DNA of 51,143 nt from JANLYQ01 sp031365725. Its GTDB lineage: Bacteria > Actinomycetota > Actinomycetes > JACCUZ01. Below, piece after piece: positions 1-8,208 of this stretch (position 1 is the first letter of the stretch; every line of letters starts with the position of its first letter). The notes below the pieces were generated by a model that was not told the DNA's origin, did not search any database, and saw only the letters and a list, made by a program, of their open reading frames with translations. Made by a program: the position numbers and the translations under genes. The stretch covers positions 1 through 51,143 of the forward strand of contig JANLYQ010000033.1 of assembly GCA_031365725.1 (NCBI GenBank), read 5' to 3'.

Positions 1-737
1 GAGGAGTAGATCGGCGCGGTGCAGCCTTCGACATAGTGCACCGAGGAGCCCTCGTCGGCGATGATCAGCGTCCGCTCGAACTGGCCCATGTTCTCGGTGT
101 TGATGCGGAAGTAGGCCTGCAGCGGGATGTCGACCTTGACCCCCGGCGGCACGTAGATGAACGAGCCACCTGACCACACCGAGGTGTTGAGCGCTGCGAA
201 CTTGTTGTCCCCGACGGGGATCACGGTGCCGAAGTACTCGCGGAACATGTCCTCGTGCTCGCGCAGTGCCGTGTCGGTGTCGAGGAACAGGACGCCCTTC
301 TCCTCCAGGTCCTCGCGGATCTGGTGGTAGACGACCTCGGACTCGTACTGCGCGGCGACGCCGGCGATCAGCCGCTGCTTCTCGGCCTCCGGGATGCCCA
401 GGCGGTCGTAGGTGTTCTTGATGTCGGCCGGCAGCTCGTCCCACGACGTGGCCTGCTTCTCGGTCGAGCGGACGAAGTACTTGATGTTGTCGAAGTCGAT
501 GCCGGAGAGGTCCGAACCCCACGACGGCATGGGCTTCTTGCCGAACAGCCGCAGCCCCTTGAGCCGCAGGTCGAGCATCCACTGCGGCTCGCTCTTGAGC
601 GCCGAGATGTTGCGTACGACCTCCTCGGACAGGCCGCGCCTGGCGGTGCTGCCGGCGGAGTCGGGGTCCGACCAGCCGAAGGCGTAGCGGCCGAGGGTGT
701 CGACCTCGGCGTGGGTGGTCTCGGGGATGGCGGTCAC
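1..737 (-). CDS. sufB: Fe-S cluster assembly scaffold SufB (partial, 5' part)
   Basis: Scaffold subunit of the cytosolic SufBCD complex, on which Fe-S clusters are built. About 245 residues are visible and the gene runs off the left edge. Recognisable SufB stretches include GIDFDNIKYFVR, PAGVAAQ-like AGVAAQYESEVVYH, GTVIPVGDNKF and SGGSFIYVPPGVKVDIPLQ. The start is GTG at 737, which overlaps the sufR stop as GTGA, and a GGAG-type ribosome site precedes it, so the two genes are translationally coupled. sufD, sufC, sufS and sufU would be expected beyond the edge. Some actinobacterial SufB proteins carry an intein, but its usual site is not reached here. Identification is firm. Confidence 0.96.
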   Translation of the reverse strand, partial: MTAIPETTHAEVDTLGRYAFGWSDPDSAGSTARRGLSEEVVRNISALKSEPQWMLDLRLKGLRLFGKKPMPSWGSDLSGIDFDNIKYFVRSTEKQATSWDELPADIKNTYDRLGIPEAEKQRLIAGVAAQYESEVVYHQIREDLEEKGVLFLDTDTALREHEDMFREYFGTVIPVGDNKFAALNTSVWSGGSFIYVPPGVKVDIPLQAYFRINTENMGQFERTLIIADEGSSVHYVEGCTAPIYS

Positions 738-1417
738 GGAGCGCTCCTGCGGTCGATCGTGCTCGGGACATAGGTCGTGCAGACGCCGTCGCCGTGGGCG
801 ATCGTCGCCAGTCGTTGGACGTGCGTGCCGAGCAGGCGGGCGAAGACCTCGGTCTCGGCCTCGCACAGCTCGGGAAACTGCTCGGCGACGTGGGCGACCG
901 GGCAGTGGTGCTGGCAGAGCTGCTCCCCCGCAGCTGCCGCCGAGCGGGTCGAAGCAGCGTAACCATCGGCGGTCAGCGCCTCGGCAAGGGCCTCGGTGCG
1001 ACGCCCCGGCGCGGCGGCCTCCACCACCGGTCGATAGCGCGCCTCGAGCTCGAGGACCCGCTGGCGGGCGAACGCCCCGACGGCCTCACGGCCACCGGTG
1101 TCGGTGAGGAAGCGCAACGCACCGGCGGCCAGGTCGTCGTAGGCCTGGTCGAACGAGTCGCGCCCGGCGCCGGTCATCACGAAGAGCCGGGCCGGGCGGC
1201 CACGACCGCGTACGGCCGTCGACCGGGGCTCGCGCTCCTCGACCAGCCCGGCCGCGACAAGAGCATCGAGATGCCGGCGTACGGCGGCCGCAGTGAGACC
1301 CAGGTGCGCCGCGAGGGAGGCCGCCGAGACCGGGCCGCGCTCGAGCACCGCACGTGCAGCACGGTCCCGGGTGCGGTCCTCCACAGCGGATTTCACGACT
1401 CCGTCGGCGGTTTTCAC
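734..1417 (-). CDS. sufR: SufR-type Fe-S sensing transcriptional repressor
   Basis: Winged-helix regulator of about 227 residues that heads the suf operon. The N-terminal helix-turn-helix (about residues 25-70, with SAASLAAHLGLTAAAVRRHL) is DeoR/ArsR-like. The C-terminal part carries the cysteine set of SufR proteins: CQHHCPVAH, FPELCEAE and GDGVCTTYVP, which in the family hold a [4Fe-4S] cluster so that DNA binding follows cluster status. The GTG start at 1417 has no Shine-Dalgarno. A CATACT box ends 6 nt upstream, so a leaderless mRNA is plausible; GTG codons at residues 8 and 12 are alternatives. It is divergent from the ABC exporter. Confidence 0.9.
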   Translation of the reverse strand: MKTADGVVKSAVEDRTRDRAARAVLERGPVSAASLAAHLGLTAAAVRRHLDALVAAGLVEEREPRSTAVRGRGRPARLFVMTGAGRDSFDQAYDDLAAGALRFLTDTGGREAVGAFARQRVLELEARYRPVVEAAAPGRRTEALAEALTADGYAASTRSAAAAGEQLCQHHCPVAHVAEQFPELCEAETEVFARLLGTHVQRLATIAHGDGVCTTYVPSTIDRRSAP

Positions 1418-1438
1418 AACAACAGTATGCCGTTATTG
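1417..1438. promoter_or_regulatory. Candidate SufR operator (imperfect palindrome)
   Basis: CAACAA-N10-TTATTG is an inverted repeat with one mismatch per arm pair. It overlaps the predicted -10 and the start codon of sufR and lies just upstream of the promoter of the divergent ABC genes. Autoregulation by SufR is known in the family; assigning this palindrome as its site is inference. Confidence 0.4.
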
Positions 1439-1472
1439 CTGGGCCCCTGCAAACAGTGGGGTGCGTCCTTCG

Positions 1473-1478
1473 TAGACT
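1473..1478 (+). promoter_or_regulatory. Leaderless -10 box of ABC exporter operon
   Basis: TAGACT ends 6 nt before the ATG at 1485, which places the transcription start on or next to the start codon. No Shine-Dalgarno is present. Confidence 0.5.
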
Positions 1479-1484
1479 CCGTGC

Positions 1485-2405
1485 ATGCCGCCCGCCGTCG
1501 AGGTCGTCGACCTCGTCATGCGGTACGCCGACAAGACCGCGGTCGACGGCCTGTCGCTGACCGTGGAGCAGGGCACCGTGACAGCGGTCCTGGGGCCCAA
1601 CGGGGCCGGTAAGACGACCACCGTGGAGACCTGCGAGGGCTACCGCCGCCCCCAGTCCGGATCGGTCCGGGTGCTCGGCCTGGACCCGTGGACCGACGCC
1701 CGCGCGCTGCGCCCCCGGGTCGGGGTGATGCTGCAGCAGGGCGGGGTCTATTCCGGACTGCGCGCCGAGGAGATGCTGCGGCACATCGCAGCCCTACACG
1801 CCCACCCGCTCGACGTGACGACCCTGGTCGAGCGCCTCGGCCTGGGTGCTGCCGGCCGCACGCCCTACCGACGCCTGTCCGGCGGCCAGCAGCAGCGACT
1901 CTCCCTGGCCATGGCGGTGGTCGGGCGTCCCGAGCTGGTCTTCCTCGACGAGCCCACCGCCGGGCTCGACCCGCAGGCCCGCCGCGCCACCTGGGAGCTG
2001 GTCGAGGCGCTGCGCACCGACGGCGTGACCGTGGTGCTCACCACCCACTTCATGGACGAGGCCGAGCGGCTCGCCGACCGGGTGGTCGTGGTCGACCGCG
2101 GCCAGGTGATCGCCGTGGGCTCCCCCGCCGAGCTCACCGCCACCGACGACGGCGGCAGCGTGCGCTTCACCGCGGCCCCCGGGCTCGACCTCGACTCCCT
2201 GACCGACGCGCTCCCCCGCGCCAGCCGGGTCGACGAGGTCTCACCGGGCCAGTACGTCGTCATCGGCGGCGTCGACACCCACCTCCTTGCCGACCTGACC
2301 CGGTGGTGCGCCGACCGCGAGATCATGCCGGCCGGTCTGACCGTCGACCGTCGCTCGCTCGAGGACGTCTTCCTCGAGCTCACCGGCAGCCAGCTGCGCA
2401 CATGA
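1485..2405 (+). CDS. ABC exporter ATP-binding protein (DrrA-like)
   Basis: Cytoplasmic ATPase of a type-2 ABC exporter, 306 residues. Walker A is GPNGAGKTTT (about residues 37-46), the signature is LSGGQQQR, Walker B is LVFLDEPTAGLD and the H-loop is TTHFMDEAERLADR. The C-terminal part (EDVFLELTG) is that of the antibiotic/drug-resistance (DrrA/NodI) group. The stop overlaps the permease start as ATGA. The M. tuberculosis homologues also sit between sufR and ctaA. Substrate unknown; a role in heme or envelope export is possible but not shown. Confidence 0.92.
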   Translation: MPPAVEVVDLVMRYADKTAVDGLSLTVEQGTVTAVLGPNGAGKTTTVETCEGYRRPQSGSVRVLGLDPWTDARALRPRVGVMLQQGGVYSGLRAEEMLRHIAALHAHPLDVTTLVERLGLGAAGRTPYRRLSGGQQQRLSLAMAVVGRPELVFLDEPTAGLDPQARRATWELVEALRTDGVTVVLTTHFMDEAERLADRVVVVDRGQVIAVGSPAELTATDDGGSVRFTAAPGLDLDSLTDALPRASRVDEVSPGQYVVIGGVDTHLLADLTRWCADREIMPAGLTVDRRSLEDVFLELTGSQLRT

Positions 2406-3199
2406 CCACCTCCTCCCGCGACACGGCCACCGAGACGGGCACGTTCGCTCCCCGTCCCGGCGCCGCGGCGATGCACCGGATGCTCGCCGCGCAGACGGCA
2501 CTGGAGATCCGCATGGTGCTGCGCAACGGCGAACAGCTGCTGATCACCGTCGTGATCCCGTTGCTGGTGCTGGTGGTCTTCGGCAACGTCAGTGTCATGG
2601 ACCTCGGCACCCGCGCCGAACGGGTCGACTTCCTGGTGCCCGGTGTCATGGCACTGGCGGTGATGTCGACCAGCTTCACCGGGCTCGCGATCGGCACCGG
2701 CTTCGAGCGGCGCTACGGTGCGCTCAAGCGCCTGGGTGCCAGTCCGTTGCCGCGCAGCGCCCTGCTCGGCGCCAAGGCACTCTCGGTCCTGACCATCGAG
2801 ACCCTGCAGGTCACCGTGCTCGGTCTGGTCGCACTGTCGATGGGGTGGGCGCCGCACGGCTCGTGGGCCGCCGTGGTCCTGCTGCTGCTGGTAGGCACCG
2901 CGGCCTTCGCCGCCCTGGCGCTCCTGATGGCGGGCACCTTGCGGGCCGAGGCGACGCTGGCAGGAGCCAACCTCGTCTACCTGCTGCTGCTGGTCAGCGG
3001 AGGCATAGCGGTGCCTCTCAGCAAGTTCCCGGCCGGTGCGCGACCGGTGCTCGAGGCCTTGCCGGCCGGCGCGCTGTCCGAGAGTCTGCGCCGGGTGCTG
3101 CGCGACGGGCAGGGCCTGCCGTGGTGGGCGGTCCTGGTGCTGGTCGGCTGGGCAGGCGTGGCCGGCGTGATCGCCACCCGATCGTTCCGCTGGGAATGA
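2402..3199 (+). CDS. ABC-2 type exporter permease
   Basis: Membrane partner of the preceding ATPase, 265 residues from the ATG at 2402 in the ATGA overlap. After a polar N-terminus of about 45 residues there are six likely membrane segments, starting at LLITVVIPLLVLVVFG and ending at WWAVLVLVGWAGVAGVI. An amphipathic stretch, FERRYGALKRLGASPL, resembles the coupling-helix region of ABC-2 permeases. Substrate unknown. Confidence 0.88.
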   Translation: MTTSSRDTATETGTFAPRPGAAAMHRMLAAQTALEIRMVLRNGEQLLITVVIPLLVLVVFGNVSVMDLGTRAERVDFLVPGVMALAVMSTSFTGLAIGTGFERRYGALKRLGASPLPRSALLGAKALSVLTIETLQVTVLGLVALSMGWAPHGSWAAVVLLLLVGTAAFAALALLMAGTLRAEATLAGANLVYLLLLVSGGIAVPLSKFPAGARPVLEALPAGALSESLRRVLRDGQGLPWWAVLVLVGWAGVAGVIATRSFRWE

Positions 3200-3233
3200 C
3201 CGATGCCCGATCCAGGGTCGCTACGTCGCTCCG

Positions 3234-3239
3234 TAGGGT
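3234..3239 (+). promoter_or_regulatory. Leaderless -10 box of ctaA
   Basis: TAGGGT is followed by 7 nt and then the GTG at 3247. It lies downstream of the ABC permease stop, so ctaA probably has its own start of transcription. Confidence 0.5.
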
Positions 3240-3246
3240 TGCTGTC

Positions 3247-4209
3247 GTGATCAAGAGGCTGCGGTCCTGGTGGCGGCGACCGCCCGCGCCGATCGTCGTA
3301 CAGCGGACGTTCCTCGCCGTGCTCGCCGCCAACATCGCCATCGTGGTCACCGGTGCGGCCGTGCGACTGACCGCCTCGGGCCTGGGCTGTCCGACCTTCC
3401 CGCGGTGCACCGACAGCAGCCTGGTGGTCACCCGGGCGATGGGCGTGCACGGCCTGGTGGAGTTCACCAACAGGATGCTGACCTTCGTCCTGACTGCGGT
3501 GGTGGCGACGGCGGTCATCGTTGCCTGGCGGGCGCGGCGCAGTGACCTGCGCACCCCGGCTCTGCTGCTCGTCGGCGGGATCGTCGCCCAGGCGCTGCTG
3601 GGGGGTGTGACGGTGCTGACCGGGCTCAACCCGGTGACGGTGATGGCGCACTTCCTGCTGTCGATGGTGCTCATCGCGCTTGCCACCCGCGCGTTCGAGT
3701 CCGCGACCCGGCCCCCAGTCGTCCCCGGCCCGCCGGTAGCCGCTGTGCACCCGGCTCTGGTGCTCGGTGGTCGGGCGGCCGTCCTGGTGTCGGCACTGCT
3801 GCTGGTGGCCGGCACCGTGGTCACCGGCACCGGGCCGCACTCCGGCGACCTGCACGCCACCCGGAGGCTGCCGTTCGACCCTGCTGACGTCACCCAGCTG
3901 CACGCCGACCTGGTGTTCCTGCTGGTCGGTCTCGCCGTGGGCGTCGCGCTGGCCCTGCGCGCCGCCGGGGGGCCGCCGGGCGCGTCGAGGCGGGCGCACA
4001 CTCTGCTCTGGCTGCTGCTCGCGCAAGGCGTCGTCGGCTACGTGCAGTACTTCACCGGCGTGCCGGGCGGGTTGGTCGCCGTGCACGTGCTGGGCGCCTG
4101 CCTGACGTGGGTGGCTGCTCTGCGGCTGGCCCTCGCCTTGCGACCACCGGCGGCGCCGGGAGCGCCGGCGCCCGCGCTCGACCTAGTCCGACGAGGGGCT
4201 GGGGTCTGA
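3247..4209 (+). CDS. ctaA: Heme A synthase (COX15/CtaA)
   Basis: Membrane enzyme that oxidises the C8 methyl of heme O to give heme A for cytochrome c oxidase; it acts after CtaB, encoded about 4 kb away. 320 residues with eight predicted membrane helices. The external loop carries the cysteine pair GLGCPTFPRC, and histidines for heme binding are seen in VHGLVEFTNRM, MAHFLLSM, QLHADLVF and AVHVLGA. I chose GTG at 3247 because it directly follows a -10 box and gives the usual family N-terminus (VVQRTFLAVL); longer readings run into permease sequence. The last 27 nt overlap the convergent gene 4183-4983. Confidence 0.93.
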   Translation: MIKRLRSWWRRPPAPIVVQRTFLAVLAANIAIVVTGAAVRLTASGLGCPTFPRCTDSSLVVTRAMGVHGLVEFTNRMLTFVLTAVVATAVIVAWRARRSDLRTPALLLVGGIVAQALLGGVTVLTGLNPVTVMAHFLLSMVLIALATRAFESATRPPVVPGPPVAAVHPALVLGGRAAVLVSALLLVAGTVVTGTGPHSGDLHATRRLPFDPADVTQLHADLVFLLVGLAVGVALALRAAGGPPGASRRAHTLLWLLLAQGVVGYVQYFTGVPGGLVAVHVLGACLTWVAALRLALALRPPAAPGAPAPALDLVRRGAGV

Positions 4210-4983
4210 GGGACCCCACGGTGCCGTGTCGCCGGTGCCCGAACGATCCTGCACGGCAAAGCGCGGGCTGCCGCCACTGCACGTGGCCTCGACCTGCACC
4301 TCGCCCTCGCCGCCACTGGACTGGTGGAACGTCACCGATGCCTCGGTCGCCGGACCGCCGCGGATCTCGTCGATCTGCCAGCCGACTGCGGGCGAGGCGC
4401 TCAGGCTCACTGACGTCCCACTGCAGGTGCCGGCCACGAAACCACCGCGCGTCGTGAGGCTGCGGGACGCGTCGATCGTGGGTGTGGGGGTCGGAGGGGG
4501 GCTGGTGCTCGGCCGCGAACTCGGTGTGCCGTGGTTGCCGTCGTCCCCGGTAGAGCCGGTGGTGGGGTGGGAACTGCCACCGGAGCCAGCCGAGGTGGGA
4601 GTGCCGTGGCCGGTGCCGCCCCCAGAACCCGGCGTCCCGCTGCCGCCCGACGGGCCGCCGGGCCTGCTCGTCGCACCGTTCGCGCTGGAGTGACCGGGGC
4701 CGGTGGACGACGTGGCCGCGGAGTGGTGGGGCTTGGGTCGGGTCGTGGCCAGCGCCGAGGACGTCCCGGCGGGTACGCCGGTGGGCGAGCCGGACGCGTA
4801 GCCGGCGGAGTCCGAGGGCCGGCCCGAGCCCATCGAGCCACCGAGCGGACCGGACGCAGCGTCGAGGCTGGCAGCGGTGTGGGTGAACGGGTCGCCGACG
4901 AGCCCGGCGGCGCCGAAGCCCACACCGACGGAGGCCCCCGCGAACACCACCCAGAGCGCAATCAGCGCTACCCGCCTGTCCAC
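4183..4983 (-). CDS. Secreted or membrane-anchored protein, Ser/Gly/Pro linker, Cys-pair C-domain
   Basis: 266 residues of unknown function. A single membrane or signal segment (residues about 5-30, VALIALWVVFAGASVGVGFGAAG) is followed by about 140 residues of Ser/Thr/Gly/Pro-rich linker. A compact C-terminal domain of about 80 residues holds two cysteines (FVAGTCSGT and VEATCSGG), probably a disulfide in a small beta domain outside the cell. The start is GTG at 4983 after an AGGA motif. It is divergent from a response regulator gene, and candidate regulator-binding repeats lie between them, so control by that system is likely. Its 3' end overlaps ctaA by 27 nt. Confidence 0.75.
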   Translation of the reverse strand: MDRRVALIALWVVFAGASVGVGFGAAGLVGDPFTHTAASLDAASGPLGGSMGSGRPSDSAGYASGSPTGVPAGTSSALATTRPKPHHSAATSSTGPGHSSANGATSRPGGPSGGSGTPGSGGGTGHGTPTSAGSGGSSHPTTGSTGDDGNHGTPSSRPSTSPPPTPTPTIDASRSLTTRGGFVAGTCSGTSVSLSASPAVGWQIDEIRGGPATEASVTFHQSSGGEGEVQVEATCSGGSPRFAVQDRSGTGDTAPWGPSDPSPSSD

Positions 4984-5017
4984 GGGAACATCCTGCGCCG
5001 TCGCGGGCGGTATGGGG

Positions 5018-5033
5018 GCTAATCCACTGCTAA
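5018..5033. promoter_or_regulatory. Candidate response-regulator box (11-nt direct repeat)
   Basis: GCTAA occurs at 5018-5022 and 5029-5033, an 11-nt period typical of OmpR/PhoB-family dimers binding one helical turn apart. On the minus strand this reads TTAGC-N6-TTAGC just upstream of a CATACC -10-like box (5009-5014) for the secreted-protein gene. Confidence 0.45.
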
Positions 5034-5051
5034 CACAGGTCCAGAACCACC

Positions 5052-5075
5052 CCGTGCGGGCATGTTCCCACGCGG
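5052..5075. promoter_or_regulatory. Imperfect inverted repeat upstream of response regulator
   Basis: CCGTGCGGG and CCCACGCGG flank 6 nt, and 7 of 9 positions pair by strict Watson-Crick rules. It ends 17 nt before the -10 box of the response regulator gene, in the position of an operator. Function is inference. Confidence 0.3.
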
Positions 5076-5092
5076 AGGTTGGTCCTGCCCAC

Positions 5093-5098
5093 TAGCGT
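5093..5098 (+). promoter_or_regulatory. Leaderless -10 box of two-component operon
   Basis: TAGCGT is followed by 7 nt and the GTG at 5106, with no ribosome site between. Confidence 0.5.
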
Positions 5099-5105
5099 CG
5101 CCGTC

Positions 5106-5792
5106 GTGGCCGTGCTGCTGATCATCGAGGACGACCCGCACATCCGCAGCGCCCTGACCAGGGCTCTCACCGATCGCGGGCACGCGGTCTCCTCCGAGCC
5201 TGCCGCGCTGCGGGGGCTCCAACGGGTGATCGACGACCCGCCGGACCTGGTGGTGCTCGACCTCGGCCTGCCCGATGTCGACGGCGTGCAGCTCCTGCGC
5301 ATGCTGCGACCCGTGAGTGCCGTTCCGGTCATCGTGGCGACCGCCCGCGACGACGACGCCTCGACGGTCGCGGCGCTGGACGCCGGCGCCGACGACTACC
5401 TCGTCAAGCCGTTCAGCGCCGAGCAGCTCGACGCCCGCATCCGGGCGGTGCTGCGACGCAGCGCCACCAACGAGCCGGCGATCCTCACCGTCGGCGGGCT
5501 GACGGTCGACCTGAAGGCCCGGTCGGCGATCCTGGACGGCGTCCTGCTCGACCTGCGTCCGCGCGAGTTCGACCTGCTGGCCTACCTCGCCGCCCGGCCC
5601 GGGGAGGTCGTCACCAAGCGCACTCTGCTGGCCGACGTCTGGCTCTCGCCCTTCGGTGGCGCCGACAAGACCGTCGACGTGCACCTGTCCTGGCTGCGAC
5701 GCAAGCTCGGCGAGACGGCGGCCGAGCCGCGCCTGCTGCACTCCGTCCGCGGTGTCGGGGTCAAGCTGGTGCCGGCCCCGCCCGAGATGTGA
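5106..5792 (+). CDS. OmpR/PhoB-family response regulator
   Basis: Cytoplasmic two-domain regulator, 228 residues. The receiver domain (about 1-115) has the acidic pocket IIEDD, the phosphoacceptor Asp at about residue 52 (VVLDLGLPD) and the conserved Lys in LVKPF. The winged-helix DNA-binding domain follows (about 130-225, with LRPREFDLLAYL, VDVHLSWLRRKL and VRGVGVKL). GTG at 5106 was chosen over the ATG at 5079 because the -10 box lies between them and the family N-terminus begins at VLLIIEDD. The kinase gene follows after 7 nt. Confidence 0.93.
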   Translation: MAVLLIIEDDPHIRSALTRALTDRGHAVSSEPAALRGLQRVIDDPPDLVVLDLGLPDVDGVQLLRMLRPVSAVPVIVATARDDDASTVAALDAGADDYLVKPFSAEQLDARIRAVLRRSATNEPAILTVGGLTVDLKARSAILDGVLLDLRPREFDLLAYLAARPGEVVTKRTLLADVWLSPFGGADKTVDVHLSWLRRKLGETAAEPRLLHSVRGVGVKLVPAPPEM

Positions 5793-5799
5793 CCCGCCG

Positions 5800-7035
5800 G
5801 TGAGACGACGTCTGGCGCTCCTGGTCGCCGGCACCACCTCGGTGGTGTTGCTCGCCTTCCTTGTCCCGCTCTCGGTTCTGGCCAGCAAAGCCGCTGCGAG
5901 CGACGCCATCAACGCGACGACCAGTCGCACCCAGGCCCTGGTGTCGGCCGTGGCGTCCGGGGCCGGACCCGCAGAGATCCAGGGGCAGGTCGACCAGCTC
6001 AGCCGCTCGGGGTTGACGGTCCGGCTCGGTCATCCGTCGGCCGGCGCTCCGCTCGCGACCACCGTCCGTCGTACGTCGAGTGGCGCGGCCGTGGTGCGAC
6101 AGCCGGTCGTGGTCGGTGGCAAGACCGTGGTCGTCGTTACGGAGGTCCCGCGGTCCCGGTTGCGGCGGGGAGTCGCCAGGGCATGGGCGGTGCTCCTGCT
6201 GCTGGGAGCGGTCCTCGTCGGGCTGTCCCTGGTCGTCGCCGACCGGTTGGCCCGCTCGCTCACCCGCCCGATCACCGACCTGGCGCAGACCGCCGAGCGC
6301 CTCGGCGCCGGTGACCTCAGCGCCCGCACGGTGCCCGGCGGCCCGGACGAGGTGCGCGAGGTGGGCGTGGCGGTCAACCTCCTGGCCGCGCGCATCGCCG
6401 AGCTGCTCACCCACGAGCGCGAGTCGGTTGCCGACCTCAGCCACCGGCTGCGGACCCCCATCACCGCCCTGCGTCTCGACGTCGACTCGCTGGCCGCCGG
6501 CGCCGAGCGGGACCGCCTGGCCGCCGGGGTCGACGAGCTCACCCGTCAGGTGGATGCCGTCATCCGCGAGGGCCGACGACCTGTCCGCGAGGGTGTCGAT
6601 GCCCGCTGCGACGCTCGCGAGGTCACCCGCGAACGCGTCGAGTTCTGGACCGCGCTCACCGAGGACCAGGGCCGGGAAGTCACCGTCGCCCTCCCGGACC
6701 AGACGTGTCTCGTGCGCGCTTCGGCCGACGACCTGGGCGCCGCCCTCGACGCACTGATCGGCAATGTCGTGTCGCACACCCCTGAGGGTGCGGCGATGCA
6801 CGTCGTGCTCACGGCTGAAGCGAGCGGCGGGGCGCTCCTGCTGGTCGACGACGAGGGTCCAGGCTTCTCCGACTCGGCCGTGCTCGCCCGGGGCGAGAGC
6901 CGGGCCGGTTCGACAGGACTGGGCCTGGACATCGCCCGGCGTACGGCGGCCGCCTCGGGCGGCGACCTGCGCATCGGCCGGTCGTCGCCGGGGGGTGCCC
7001 GGGTGTCGCTGCGCCTGGGTGCCCCCGCGGGCTGA
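5800..7035 (+). CDS. Membrane sensor histidine kinase
   Basis: Partner of the preceding regulator, 411 residues from the GTG at 5800. Membrane helices at about 5-28 and 125-147 flank a short external sensor region of about 95 residues. A HAMP domain follows (about 148-200), then the dimerisation helix with the phosphorylated His at about 215 (DLSHRLRTP) and the ATPase domain: N box GNVVSHTPEG, G1 VDDEGPGF, G2 GSTGLGLDIARR. The signal is unknown. It ends 1 nt before the convergent ctaB stop. The neighbouring secreted Cys-pair protein is a candidate target or co-sensor. Confidence 0.92.
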   Translation: MRRRLALLVAGTTSVVLLAFLVPLSVLASKAAASDAINATTSRTQALVSAVASGAGPAEIQGQVDQLSRSGLTVRLGHPSAGAPLATTVRRTSSGAAVVRQPVVVGGKTVVVVTEVPRSRLRRGVARAWAVLLLLGAVLVGLSLVVADRLARSLTRPITDLAQTAERLGAGDLSARTVPGGPDEVREVGVAVNLLAARIAELLTHERESVADLSHRLRTPITALRLDVDSLAAGAERDRLAAGVDELTRQVDAVIREGRRPVREGVDARCDAREVTRERVEFWTALTEDQGREVTVALPDQTCLVRASADDLGAALDALIGNVVSHTPEGAAMHVVLTAEASGGALLLVDDEGPGFSDSAVLARGESRAGSTGLGLDIARRTAAASGGDLRIGRSSPGGARVSLRLGAPAG

Positions 7036-7036
7036 G

Positions 7037-8023
7037 CTAGAAGGGCAGCAGCGGGTCGATCGCGACGGCGAGGAACAGCAGCGTCAGGTAGGTGATCGAG
7101 CCGTGGAAGAGCCGCATGGCGTGCTCCTCGACCGAACGGCCGCCGATCGCCGGTCCGACCTCAGCGACCGAGCGGGCCCGACGCAGCAGCAGGTGGGCCT
7201 CACGCAGGAAGGCGGCACCGAGGACGACCGCCGCCAACGCATAGACCGGTGTGGTAGCCGCCACCGGCCAGAGCAGGAGCGAGGTGGCCACCATCACCCA
7301 GCTGTAGGTCACCACCCGACGCGCCACCGAGACCGAGTCCGTGACGACCGGCAGCATCGGCACACCGGCCGCGGCGTAGTCCTCGCGGAACCTCATCGAC
7401 AACGGCCAGTAGTGCGGCGGGGTCCAGAAGAAGATGATCGCGAAGAGCACCACCGGGGTCCACGACAGCGAGCCGGTGACCGCGGACCACCCGATCAGCA
7501 CCGGCATGCAGCCGGCCGCTCCGCCCCACACGATGTTCTGGGCGGTGCGTCGCTTGAGCGCCAGCGTGTAGACGAGGACGTAGAAGGCGATGGCGGCCAG
7601 GGCGAGCACCGCCGGCAACCACCCCGTGGTTGCAGCGAGCCAGCCGACCGACAGCACGCCGAGCGTGAGACCGAACACCAAGGCCTCCACCGGACTCACC
7701 AGCCCCGTGGCCAGCGGGCGCCGCTCGGTGCGGTGCATGAGGCGGTCGATGTCGCGGTCGAGAAAGCAGTTCAGCGTGTTCGCCGAGCCGGCTGCCAAAG
7801 CGCCGCCGACCAGAGTCGCTGCCACCAACCGCCAAGGCGGGATGCCGCCGTCAGCCAGCAGCATCGTGGGCACGGTGGTGACCAGGAGCAGCTCGATGAT
7901 CCGCGGCTTGGTCAGAGCGACGAAGGCCGACGCGGTCTGCCGCCGGGTCCGTGGGCGATCGGGACCGACCTCGACGCCACGGCGGGCCACCGCAGGGCGG
8001 GAGTCCACTGCCGTCACGCGCAC
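7037..8023 (-). CDS. ctaB: Protoheme IX farnesyltransferase (heme O synthase)
   Basis: Membrane prenyltransferase of the UbiA family that adds a farnesyl group to heme b, giving heme O for CtaA. 328 residues and about nine helices. The polyprenyl-diphosphate site is NCFLDRDIDRLMHRT (DxxxD), and the second acidic region lies near FREDYAAAGVPMLP. Family signatures include TKPRIIELLL and TPPHYWPLSMRF. The start is GTG at 8023; GTGs at 8017 and 8008 are possible. It is divergent from tkt, an order common in actinobacteria. Confidence 0.94.
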   Translation of the reverse strand: MRVTAVDSRPAVARRGVEVGPDRPRTRRQTASAFVALTKPRIIELLLVTTVPTMLLADGGIPPWRLVAATLVGGALAAGSANTLNCFLDRDIDRLMHRTERRPLATGLVSPVEALVFGLTLGVLSVGWLAATTGWLPAVLALAAIAFYVLVYTLALKRRTAQNIVWGGAAGCMPVLIGWSAVTGSLSWTPVVLFAIIFFWTPPHYWPLSMRFREDYAAAGVPMLPVVTDSVSVARRVVTYSWVMVATSLLLWPVAATTPVYALAAVVLGAAFLREAHLLLRRARSVAEVGPAIGGRSVEEHAMRLFHGSITYLTLLFLAVAIDPLLPF

Positions 8024-8104
8024 CTCGATCCGTCCTCGTCGTCTCGTTCCGACCTGGTGGACGGCCGCCGCGCCGTCGTTTGTCCGGTCCGCCCTCGGGC
8101 AACC

Positions 8105-8110
8105 ACTCTA
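8105..8110 (-). promoter_or_regulatory. Candidate -10 box of ctaB
   Basis: TAGAGT on the minus strand in the 185-bp divergent region, about 80 nt before the ctaB start. No clear -35 was seen. Confidence 0.3.
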
Positions 8111-8152
8111 CGCAACTGTAATCGCCGTACTTTGCGAGCCGCACGCCGCGGG

Positions 8153-8158
8153 TACGCT
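8153..8158 (+). promoter_or_regulatory. Candidate -10 box of the pentose-phosphate operon
   Basis: TACGCT with a TTGCGA-like -35 about 15 nt upstream, giving a leader of about 45 nt that ends in a good AAGGAG ribosome site 13 nt before the tkt GTG. Confidence 0.35.
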
Positions 8159-8208
8159 CCACGAGCCGTCCCCGTCAACGTCCTGCCACGACGAAGGAGA
8201 CCTGACCT

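Noticed and set aside
1..737. Intein in SufB
   Set aside because: The visible 245 residues are continuous host protein. The usual insertion site lies beyond the left edge, so nothing can be said.
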